From an uncultured Collinsella sp. (GTDB lineage: Bacteria > Actinomycetota > Coriobacteriia > Coriobacteriales > Coriobacteriaceae), in the NCBI GenBank assembly GCA_900552705.1, contig USAX01000110.1, positions 1-6,418 of the forward strand: DNA of 6,418 nucleotides. Reading direction: 5' to 3'. Under the pieces are notes generated by a model, which was given only the letters and a program-made list of their open reading frames with translations, had not been told where the DNA came from and did not search any database. Positions 1 to 5,530 of the stretch are shown here, in pieces. The translations under genes and the position numbers were made by a program. The stretch's first letter is position 1. Every line of letters begins with the position of its first letter.

Positions 1-24
1 GTACCGGGCACCAAGCTGGACTAG
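1..24 (+). CDS. Possible 3' end of an upstream gene (seven codons and TAG)
   Basis: Reading frame 1 from the window edge gives VPGTKLD followed by a TAG stop. This is compatible with the C-terminus of a gene lying mostly outside the window, but seven codons cannot identify a family or even prove coding. No terminator hairpin with a T-tract follows. Confidence 0.25.
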   Translation, partial: VPGTKLD

Positions 25-308
25 CGTTATGGGGCGCATGATGGTTAATTTCCGATCTCAACCGAACACATTGGGCAAATAGGTCGTACCCGCAGTTAGC
101 CGAACGTCCCCGCAGTCCCTCCCGGGGCCCGGGGGCACCGTTTCGATACTCTTGGTTTACTTTGCCTGATGCAAATAAGTGCTCAACAAGATAGAACCTA
201 TCCCCCGCCACGGATATTCCCTCGAGCAAATCTGTTAAGCCAAGCCTATCAAATGCCATTGACAATTGGCTGCATTGGTCCTTTTTGTCGTCCAGCCACT
301 TCCGCTGG
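25..308. other. Intergenic stretch without a supported gene
   Basis: I find no credible gene here on either strand. A plus-strand open frame that starts at 169 runs antisense through the better supported minus-strand gene at 309-629, has no ribosome binding site, and has a proline- and serine-rich translation typical of a shadow frame. A GC-rich tandem duplication of CCCGGGG lies at 121-134. From about 160 onward the base composition becomes visibly richer in A and T than the genes after 960, suggesting that the islet at 309-629 came in separately or is under weaker constraint. Confidence 0.5.
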
Positions 309-629
309 CTATCGCCTCATAAACACAAACCTAACGAGCCGCACGAACGACAAAGAGGCCAAGCTGAACAGAAGTAGAACCAAAACTTCAAAAACGCTGG
401 TATTCCAATCGCGTACCCAGCCCTCTACCGCCCACAAGAAAAACAGCAGCCCCATCCATAACGTCACAGAAGAAATCAGCTTTGCGTAAGGGCGTATATC
501 AATGTCGCTCTCCCTTTTTGTGACATCATATCCAGCAATTGAGCAGAGCCATCTTCCTCTTCGGTATTGGATTGAAAGGACAATCAAGGCAATCGAAGTC
601 ATCAAGCAAACAGCATCCTCTGTTTCCAT
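309..629 (-). CDS. Small three-helix membrane protein, DUF3784-like
   Basis: A 106-residue protein, mostly hydrophobic, with probable membrane helices at residues 6-20, 50-70 and 77-97. A short polar stretch containing CSIAGYDVTKRES follows the first helix. This layout, with a G-Y-[DN] motif and a charged segment after helix 1, resembles the DUF3784 family of small Gram-positive membrane proteins, whose function is unknown; I recognise it by pattern only. The start at 629 is chosen because AAAGGA sits 6 nt before that ATG on the minus strand. The ATG seven codons upstream, at 650, lacks a Shine-Dalgarno sequence. The gene stands alone, is less GC-rich than its neighbours and is flanked by non-coding or decayed DNA, which fits an accessory gene. 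No terminator with a clear U-tract is visible after its stop. Confidence 0.6.
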   Translation of the reverse strand: METEDAVCLMTSIALIVLSIQYRRGRWLCSIAGYDVTKRESDIDIRPYAKLISSVTLWMGLLFFLWAVEGWVRDWNTSVFEVLVLLLFSLASLSFVRLVRFVFMRR

Positions 630-674
630 AGAGTTTCCTTTGCTTTCCATCCCAGTTACGCATTCACAATCGAA

Positions 675-866
675 TCAAACCAAGTATGAATTACTCGATA
701 GCAACCGCCTTAGTATAAACCATAGCCGCCGCAGCAGCCCGCCTTCCAAGGCCTCAAGGCTCGCCATCGAGGGCGACCCGCCCAGACCCCTTACAATCTG
801 CTCGCACGAGGCCCCGCACTCCAACATCCTCTGGACCGTATCCCGCTCGTACCTGGTGAGCGTGCC
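675..866 (-). pseudogene. Decayed helix-turn-helix fragment, possibly IS30-type transposase remnant
   Basis: On the minus strand one frame reads TLTRYERDTVQRMLECGASC and then EQIVRGLGGSPS. This resembles the N-terminal helix-turn-helix of IS30-family transposases (a T-x-x-E-R start, then a helix, a turn and G-x-SPS). There is no ATG in frame: the frame opens just after a TGA near position 943. After the SPS motif the similarity stops and the frame ends at a TGA at 675-677. No DDE catalytic part and no terminal inverted repeats are visible. If real, this is a small scar of an insertion sequence between the reductase gene and the membrane-protein gene. It could also be a chance frame in GC-rich DNA. 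The rest of 630-963 holds no gene that I can support. Confidence 0.3.
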
Positions 867-963
867 TGCCGTGGGCCCTCGGGGCCGGCATCGTGCCCCA
901 CGCCATCTGCCCGCTCGTGCGATAATCCTCTGCAGAAGTCACCGACAGCAGAGGGAGTTTGTG

Positions 964-1587
964 ATGAAGGTTCTTTTGGTCAATGGCAGCCCCAAGGCAA
1001 ACGGCAACACGGCCCGCGCACTCGCCGAGGTCGCCGAGCAGCTCAACGCCGAGGGTATCGATACCGAGGTGTTTCAGCTAGGCGCTAAGCCCATTCGCGA
1101 TTGCATCGGTTGCGGCCAGTGCGGCAAACTCGATTGCCGCTGCACCTTTGACGACGACATGGTCAACGAGTTGATTGCCGCCGCCGAGCAGGCCGACGGC
1201 TTTGTCTTTGGCTCACCCGTCTACTACGCGCATCCCAGCGGCCGCATCCTCTCGGCCCTCGACCGCGCCTTCTATGCTGGCAGCAAGGCCTTTACTCACA
1301 AGCCGGGCGCCGCGGTCGCCGTTGCCCGCCGCGGCGGCACGTCGACCACCTTCGATGTACTCAATAAATACTTCACCATCAACCAGATGCCCGTGGTCGC
1401 CTCCACCTATTGGAACAACGTCTTTGGTGCCATGCCGGGCGAGGCCGCCCAGGACGCCGAGGGCCTTGCTACCATGCGAAACATCGGCAAGAACATGGCC
1501 TGGCTTCTGCATTGTATCGAAGCAGGCCAGGCCGCCGGCATCGAAGCCCCCGAGGCCGATCGCGCCAGGACCAACTTTATTCGATAA
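964..1587 (+). CDS. Flavodoxin-fold NAD(P)H-dependent reductase / iron-sulfur flavoprotein-like
   Basis: A 207-residue protein of the NADPH-dependent FMN reductase/flavodoxin superfamily, expected to be cytosolic and to bind FMN. The N-terminus is a first beta strand (MKVLLVNGSP) followed by the flavin-phosphate loop GSPKANGNT at residues 8-16. The second flavin loop is GSPVYYAHPSG at 83-93. A further segment, AVARRGGT, falls near 115, as in this family. Residues 47-60 carry cysteines spaced C-x2-C-x2-C-x4-C-x-C. This resembles the compact motif that binds a 4Fe-4S cluster in archaeal-type iron-sulfur flavoproteins, but many plain reductases keep similar cysteines, so cluster binding is inference. 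The start is set at ATG 964 because GGGAG lies 6 nt upstream; a GTG directly before it at 961 is an alternative. The same frame is open back to 502, but that part is not protein-like. Electron donor and acceptor cannot be told. Confidence 0.88.
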   Translation: MKVLLVNGSPKANGNTARALAEVAEQLNAEGIDTEVFQLGAKPIRDCIGCGQCGKLDCRCTFDDDMVNELIAAAEQADGFVFGSPVYYAHPSGRILSALDRAFYAGSKAFTHKPGAAVAVARRGGTSTTFDVLNKYFTINQMPVVASTYWNNVFGAMPGEAAQDAEGLATMRNIGKNMAWLLHCIEAGQAAGIEAPEADRARTNFIR

Positions 1588-1591
1588 GTCC

Positions 1592-1749
1592 AGCGGTGGT
1601 CACCTCGATGTTCTATCAATGTCAGCGAAAAGCCAGCTGATGAGGCAAGGTGCCTTGAAAGAGGAGGGCGCTGGGCTTTTGCCCGCGCCCGACGATTGAA
1701 AGGCAGATTGCCCATCAGATGGCTTTGCAGCGTCGAGGTGACCGCCGTT
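1592..1749 (+). ncRNA. Candidate structured RNA with long closing stem, junction and pseudoknot
   Basis: Hand folding of the gap between the reductase gene and the next gene explains most nucleotides. P1 pairs 1592-1612 with 1729-1749: 21 consecutive pairs, four of them G-U. P2 pairs 1629-1642 with 1713-1726: 13 of 14 positions, with one G-A mismatch. It opens on three hairpins: P3 (1643-1655, AGGC/GCCU), P4 (1666-1690, ten pairs with one bulged U and a UUUU loop) and P5 (1702-1712, GGCA/UGCC). The strand between P1 and P2 (1616-1623) can pair with junction 1691-1699 (eight pairs, one bulge), which would be a pseudoknot. Both long junction strands contain UUGAAAG. Its position ahead of an ORF suggests a leader or riboswitch. 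I did not match it to a riboswitch consensus; a Collinsella-specific RNA motif exists in the literature and should be compared. A mobile palindromic element is the main alternative. Confidence 0.6.
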
Positions 1750-1763
1750 CGTTAGAACGGCGG
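1742..1763 (+). promoter_or_regulatory. Hairpin just before the start codon, exclusive with P1 of the candidate RNA
   Basis: CCGCCGTTC and GAACGGCGG form a perfect 9-bp stem with a GTTA loop, ending 10 nt before ATG 1774. There is no T-tract, so it is not a classical intrinsic terminator. Its 3' arm covers GGCGGA (1759-1764), the only purine-rich, weakly Shine-Dalgarno-like sequence ahead of the gene. Its 5' arm (1742-1750) overlaps the 3' arm of P1 (1729-1749), so the two cannot form together. By inference, P1 formation would expose the ribosome binding site and the hairpin would hide it. Confidence 0.5.
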
Positions 1764-1773
1764 AACAAATAAT

Positions 1774-2115
1774 ATGAATATTCAGATCTTTGGCACCAAA
1801 AAGTCCTTCGATACCAAGAAGGCCCAGCGCTATTTTAAGGAGCGCCGCATTAAGGTGCAGTTTATCGACCTGAAGGAAAAGGAGATGAGCAAAGGCGAGC
1901 TCACGAGCGTGATGCAGGCGGTCGGCGGCATCGACAAGCTGCTCAACCCCAAAGCCAAGGACGAGGAGACGCTCGCGCTCATCCAGCACCTCACCCCTAG
2001 CCAGCGCTTCGACAAGTTGCTCGAGAACCAGCAGGTTCTAGCCGAGCCCATCGTGCGCAACGGCAAAAAGGCCACCGTCGGTTATTGCCCCGATGTATGG
2101 GGAGCCTGGGAGTAG
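1774..2115 (+). CDS. Spx/ArsC-family thioredoxin-fold protein lacking the N-terminal active-site cysteine
   Basis: A 113-residue protein of the ArsC/Spx/YffB family, with typical length and layout. It has a first strand and loop MNIQIFGTKKSFDTKKA (residues 1-17), helix AQRYFKERR, strand FIDLKEK, helices around VGGIDKLLNPK, and the conserved PIVRNGKKATVGY segment with the cis-proline near residue 92. Arsenate reductases and Spx carry a cysteine in the first loop (C-x2-C or C-x-T-C-type). Here the loop reads S11-F-D-T-K-K, with no cysteine, and the only cysteine in the protein is C105. A classical arsenate reductase mechanism is therefore unlikely; a regulatory or unknown redox role is possible but unproven. 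ATG 1774 fits the alignment but has only weak ribosome-binding complementarity (GGCGGA, partly inside a hairpin), in line with leader control. Confidence 0.85.
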   Translation: MNIQIFGTKKSFDTKKAQRYFKERRIKVQFIDLKEKEMSKGELTSVMQAVGGIDKLLNPKAKDEETLALIQHLTPSQRFDKLLENQQVLAEPIVRNGKKATVGYCPDVWGAWE

Positions 2116-2191
2116 CCTGTGTTATTTGCCGGCGCGTGGGTATAAGAGCAGGCGTTTAGCATAAGATTCAACTGTAAGCCATGTCTAACAA

Positions 2192-2198
2192 AGGAGGG
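2192..2198 (+). promoter_or_regulatory. Strong ribosome binding site that decides the CobW-type start
   Basis: AGGAGGG lies just before ATG 2202, four nt after AGGAGG. It is inside the frame that would start at ATG 2181, whose own upstream sequence (CTGTAAGCC) has no Shine-Dalgarno. The start at 2202 is therefore preferred, which removes seven residues (MSNKGGH). Confidence 0.75.
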
Positions 2199-2201
2199 CA
2201 T

Positions 2202-3332
2202 ATGCCCAACAAACCCGTGAAGATCATCATGCTTACCGGATACCTCGGTGCCGGCAAGACCACACTGCTCAACCACATCCTCGCTAACGACGGCGGCATC
2301 CGCGCCGCCGTGATCGTCAACGATATCGGCGAGATCAACGTCGACGCCAGCCTCATCGCCGACGGCGGCCTTTCCGAGACCGACGACCTCATCCCGCTCA
2401 CCAACGGCTGCATCTGCTGCACGCTTTCGGACGACCTTGCCAACCAGCTGCAGGGCATCGCCGATTCGGGCAAGTTCGACTACATCATCATCGAGGCCTC
2501 GGGTATCTGTGAGCCTATCCCCATCGCCTACACCATCTCGAGCTTCTGCGACGAGGCCAAGGTGGGCGGCCAGCCCAAGCTTGCACTCGACAACATCGTG
2601 GCTGTGGTCGATTGCGCCCGCATGTACGACGAGTTCAACGGCGGCCGCGACCTGTTGGCCGAGGATATCGACGAGGACGACATCGAGAGCCTGCTCATCC
2701 AGCAGATCGAGTTCTGCTCCACGCTGATCCTCAACAAGACCGATACCGTGAGCCCTGAGCAGATCGCCGAGCTCAAGGCTATCGTGCGCAGCCTGCAGAA
2801 GGACGCCGTGATTGTCGAGGCCCAAAACGGCGAGGTCCCCATGGAGGAGCTGCTCGACACCGACCGCTTCGACTTTATGCGCGCCTACAACTCCGCCGCC
2901 TGGATCGAGGCCATGGAGCATCCCGAGGAGCACGACGACCCCGAGGTGCTCGAGTACGACATCGAGACCTTTGTGTACTCGCGCCGCAAGCCGTTTGACC
3001 TGCAGAAGTTCACCGATTTTGTTGAGCAGGAGTGGCCCGACGAGGTCATCCGCGTCAAGGGTCCGCTGTGGCAGACCGGCGATCCGGACATGTGCTACAT
3101 GTTCGAGCAGGCCGGCCACCAAATGCGCCTGATGGAGAACGGTCTGTTCGTTGACTCCGCGCCCGAGGGCGAGAAGCAGAAGATCATCGACGAGAACCCC
3201 GAGATCATGCAGATTTGGGACGACGAGACGGGCGACCGCATGACGAGCCTGTGCATCATCGGCCGTCACATGGACAAGGATGCGCTCATCGCCTCCCTCG
3301 ATGCCTGCCTGACCGACTGGCACCGCGCCTAG
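2202..3332 (+). CDS. CobW/COG0523-family G3E GTPase, putative metallochaperone
   Basis: A 376-residue GTPase of the COG0523 (CobW/YjiA/ZNG1-like) group. These cytosolic proteins use GTP to deliver metal ions, commonly zinc or cobalt, to client proteins. Motifs seen in order: Walker A GYLGAGKTT (13-21); NDIGEINVD (40-48), the counterpart of the usual NEFGE-type segment; the hallmark metal site C-I-C-C (70-73); EASGICEP (98-105); VVD (135-137); the guanine-specificity motif NKTD (178-181); and a CobW C-terminal domain beginning near VYSRRKPF and including VKGPLWQTGDPD. There is no histidine-rich tail or linker, so the metal cannot be read from the sequence. The gene is 86 nt after the Spx/ArsC-like gene with no terminator between, so co-transcription is possible; a separate promoter is not clear. 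I see no palindrome that I could call a Zur site upstream. A strong intrinsic terminator follows. Confidence 0.92.
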   Translation: MPNKPVKIIMLTGYLGAGKTTLLNHILANDGGIRAAVIVNDIGEINVDASLIADGGLSETDDLIPLTNGCICCTLSDDLANQLQGIADSGKFDYIIIEASGICEPIPIAYTISSFCDEAKVGGQPKLALDNIVAVVDCARMYDEFNGGRDLLAEDIDEDDIESLLIQQIEFCSTLILNKTDTVSPEQIAELKAIVRSLQKDAVIVEAQNGEVPMEELLDTDRFDFMRAYNSAAWIEAMEHPEEHDDPEVLEYDIETFVYSRRKPFDLQKFTDFVEQEWPDEVIRVKGPLWQTGDPDMCYMFEQAGHQMRLMENGLFVDSAPEGEKQKIIDENPEIMQIWDDETGDRMTSLCIIGRHMDKDALIASLDACLTDWHRA

Positions 3333-3371
3333 ATTTATCCAAGCGAGCATTTTTCCGCCTACGTAACCGCC

Positions 3372-3406
3372 AAACCACCACGAAGGTGCCCTTCGTGGTG
3401 GTTTTT
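3372..3406 (+). terminator. Intrinsic terminator after the CobW-type gene
   Basis: AAACCACCACGAAGG pairs perfectly with CCTTCGTGGTGGTTT (15 bp, TGC loop) and the run continues to five T residues in all. It lies 39 nt after the CobW-type stop and 22 nt before the trmL start. It therefore separates the GTPase transcript from trmL, which needs its own promoter or read-through. Confidence 0.93.
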
Positions 3407-3427
3407 CATTCTGAGCCAAGGAGATTC

Positions 3428-4027
3428 ATGTTCAACATTGTGCTGTATGCGCCCGAGATTCCGGCCAATACGGGCAATATCGGCCGCACCTGCGTGGTTA
3501 CCGGCGCCCTCCTGCATCTGGTGGAGCCGCTGGGGTTTTCGCTCGACGACAAGACGGTGCGTCGCGCCGGCCTGGGCTACTGGCAAAATTTGGACGTGAC
3601 GACCTATGCCGGCTGGGAGGATTTCCTTGCGCGCAACGGCCTCTCCCCCGCCGACGAACGCCTGCATCTGCTGACCAAAAAGGCGCGCTGCACCTATGCG
3701 CAAAGTACCTACCGCGACGGTGACTTTTTGGTCTTTGGCAGCGAGAGCTCGGGGATTCCCGAGCCACTGCTTGCCGCGGCGCCCGAGCGCTGCGAGCGCA
3801 TCCCCATGTTGCGCGATTGCGACTCGCTCGAAAACGCCGACGCCTGGGAGGCCCACGAGGAGTCGCTCGGGCATACCGAGGACAGCCACGAAGCCATCCT
3901 TCGACAGGATATCTGCGGCAACTTCGTCGACCCGGACGACTACCGCATCAGCGCTCTCAACCTCTCCAACAGCGCCGCCATCGTCCTCTACGAGGCCCTG
4001 CGCCAAACAGGCTTTCCGGGAATGTGA
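3428..4027 (+). CDS. trmL: tRNA (cytidine(34)-2'-O)-methyltransferase, TrmL-type SPOUT enzyme
   Basis: A 199-residue SPOUT-fold methyltransferase that resembles TrmL, which 2'-O-methylates the wobble base of certain leucine tRNAs using S-adenosylmethionine. The N-terminus MFNIVLYAPEIPANTGNIGR (1-20) is the family signature. EPLGFSLDDKTVRRAGLGY (33-51), LVFGSESSGIPE (101-112), RIPM (124-127) and LNLSNSAAIVLYEALRQTGF (177-196) follow and build the trefoil-knot cofactor site. Typical TrmL is about 155-160 residues. The extra length is an acidic segment at about 128-172, between RIPM and the LNLSNS motif, where the usual enzyme has only a few residues. Start ATG 3428 is supported by AAGGAG four nt upstream and by the homologous N-terminus; the open frame further upstream crosses the terminator and is not coding. 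The stop codon lies inside a palindrome. Confidence 0.92.
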   Translation: MFNIVLYAPEIPANTGNIGRTCVVTGALLHLVEPLGFSLDDKTVRRAGLGYWQNLDVTTYAGWEDFLARNGLSPADERLHLLTKKARCTYAQSTYRDGDFLVFGSESSGIPEPLLAAAPERCERIPMLRDCDSLENADAWEAHEESLGHTEDSHEAILRQDICGNFVDPDDYRISALNLSNSAAIVLYEALRQTGFPGM

Positions 4028-4051
4028 CAAAGGAACTGTACCCTTGTCACA
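4023..4051. repeat. REP-like palindrome overlapping the trmL stop codon
   Basis: TGTGACAAAGG and CCCTTGTCACA form an 11-position inverted repeat (ten pairs, one A-C mismatch) around a 7-nt loop, AACTGTA. The TGA of trmL is within the left arm. Palindromes of the form GACAAAGG-N-CCTTTGTC are, from memory, common dispersed intergenic repeats in Coriobacteriia, but only one copy is in this window. It sits between convergent genes, without a T-tract, so it is at best a weak bidirectional terminator. The rest of 4052-4130 shows nothing. Confidence 0.6.
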
Positions 4052-4130
4052 CAATTAGGTCCGCACCCCTACCTATACCGATTTACACCAAACGCCGCCA
4101 AAGTTCTCCGCCATCGAAGAACACGGCCGG

Positions 4131-5519
4131 CTATCCTTCTGCATCGCAAGCCTCAACCTCACCGTTCACAGCGGCCGTTTCCATACCCACTAGTATTGCA
4201 ACACGCTCCTGTTTTTCAATGATGAATCGCTTGTGGTAGAAGATGTTGGCATATTGCAAAACACGATTCATCTGCGAGACATCAAACAAGGCGCCGACAG
4301 CGCCGCCAAATACGGGAATAGCCTTGCCGAGGGATTTTTGAGTGATATTCCTGCCAATTTGCTCGAGTACGTTTTTGAAAACACTGCTCTCGATCGACTT
4401 CTTACCGGCATTCTCGAGCGCCTTACGCGCAGCGACATTAGCAAGAGCGCGAATCTGCGTGACAAGCATAGCCGCGCCGCCCCGTGCCGCCATGGCCGTC
4501 CAGCCCTTCTTGACTGTCTGTTTCACGCCCTCCATCTCGGCCACAAGCATCACCTTACCGATTGCGAGAGCCATGCCATCAGCAGAACCTGCAGACGGAG
4601 CCATCGCGTTTGAAAACACATCGCCCGCAATGACCATTTCAGCCGGATCTTCTTTAACGTTAAATCCGTACATCATGGCCACTGACTGCACCGCACGATA
4701 ATAGAGGAACATGCTGAATACGATATTGAAAGGCAGACCGGCAAAACCAGGAGCACCCGTCACCGCGCCCTCGGTCGCCGCAAGCAGCAGGTGCTTACCG
4801 TTCTCACCTGCCGCAATCTTCGCAACGTCAAAACTCCGAAGCATGAATAGCTCATCAATCGAACGGATAGTAACGTTTTCAAGAGTGGTGTTTGCGGCCT
4901 CAACAATCTGCGCCTCAGTAACGCTGTACTTGGCAGCTTGCTCCTCGATAACCTTGAAACCATCGACAACCTGCTTCATAACCTGTGCATACAGCTCTTG
5001 TTGCTGAATCTCACTTGTAAGCCCGTCGAGCGCATCTCCAACGGTAGCACGAAGTTTTTCCGGTATCTTTGACCCAGCCTTATCGGTCAGCTGTTTGAGT
5101 TTTGAAGGCGCCACCATCTTTTCGTATTGCTCAGTCAATGCCTCGAGCTCGGCAAGCTCTCGATTGGTCAGTAACGGGTCGGGCAACACCCAATTACCAT
5201 TACCGTCGATGAACGTCGACGACAGACCGAGTTGCTCTTGTCGCTTTGCGTTGTAGCGTTCGTTCGCCGCGGCTGCGGTTGCAGAAGCAATCCCGTTTGC
5301 AAAGTCCGAAACACCTTTAAGCGCATTATCCGCCAACGGGCTAGCGGCTTCCGCCAATTCACCCGATTTCTTTTGAGCCTCCTTGACCACATCCATAATG
5401 GCGTTTCCAGCGCCATTAAATGCTCCAGTCATTATGTTCTCCAGCGAAGAAAAACCAATACCGGACTTCTTCTGTTTTTCGAGCTTCGCCTCAACAAACT
5501 GCTGCTGTTTGTCCGACAC
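4131..5519 (-). CDS. EcsC-family protein
   Basis: About 462 residues. The N-terminal third is polar and rich in Gln, Lys, Glu and Ala (likely helical or coiled coil). The C-terminal part carries EcsC-family features: TEGAVTGAPGFAGLPFNIVF at about 249-268, then FLYYRAVQSVAMMYGFNVKEDP, and near the end GKAIPVFGGAVGALFDVSQ with NRVLQYANIFYHKRF. EcsC is named after the third gene of the Bacillus ecsABC operon; its biochemical role is unknown and the hydrophobic glycine-rich segments suggest membrane association. Two GTG starts compete. At 5528 only two nt separate it from the upstream TAA and there is no spaced Shine-Dalgarno. At 5519, AAGGG lies 8 nt upstream, overlapping the previous stop codon, so I prefer 5519 (three residues shorter). 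Close spacing means co-translation with the DUF4230 gene. The protein ends in an acidic tail. Confidence 0.85.
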   Translation of the reverse strand: MSDKQQQFVEAKLEKQKKSGIGFSSLENIMTGAFNGAGNAIMDVVKEAQKKSGELAEAASPLADNALKGVSDFANGIASATAAAANERYNAKRQEQLGLSSTFIDGNGNWVLPDPLLTNRELAELEALTEQYEKMVAPSKLKQLTDKAGSKIPEKLRATVGDALDGLTSEIQQQELYAQVMKQVVDGFKVIEEQAAKYSVTEAQIVEAANTTLENVTIRSIDELFMLRSFDVAKIAAGENGKHLLLAATEGAVTGAPGFAGLPFNIVFSMFLYYRAVQSVAMMYGFNVKEDPAEMVIAGDVFSNAMAPSAGSADGMALAIGKVMLVAEMEGVKQTVKKGWTAMAARGGAAMLVTQIRALANVAARKALENAGKKSIESSVFKNVLEQIGRNITQKSLGKAIPVFGGAVGALFDVSQMNRVLQYANIFYHKRFIIEKQERVAILVGMETAAVNGEVEACDAEG

Positions 5520-5530
5520 GCCAATCACCC

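Noticed and set aside
169..489. 106-codon plus-strand open frame
   Set aside because: It is antisense to the membrane-protein gene, has no ribosome binding site, and has no hydrophobic or domain pattern.
502..963. Upstream extension of the reductase frame
   Set aside because: The translation before residue MKVLL is serine- and proline-rich with no family similarity, there is no start signal at 502, and it overlaps the antisense membrane gene. A good ribosome binding site supports ATG 964.
1637..1660. Hammerhead-ribozyme-like core (CTGATGA followed by GAAA)
   Set aside because: The intervening stem leaves two extra unpaired bases before GAAA, and no proper stem III with a cleavage triplet follows. 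The same bases are better used in P2 and P3.
1731..1750. T-box-like sequence (GAGGTGACCGCC)
   Set aside because: It lacks the UGGN bulge of the T-box sequence, no specifier stem with the usual motifs is visible, and the downstream gene is not an aminoacyl-tRNA synthetase or amino acid gene.
2116..2201. Promoter or Zur operator before the CobW-type gene
   Set aside because: TATAAG at 2141 has no matching -35 at a usual distance, and I found no convincing palindrome.
2082..3419. 445-codon minus-strand open frame across the CobW-type gene
   Set aside because: It lies fully antisense to a gene with intact GTPase motifs. Its Val-, Leu-, Gly- and Asp-rich translation is typical of the complement of GC-rich codons, and it crosses a terminator.
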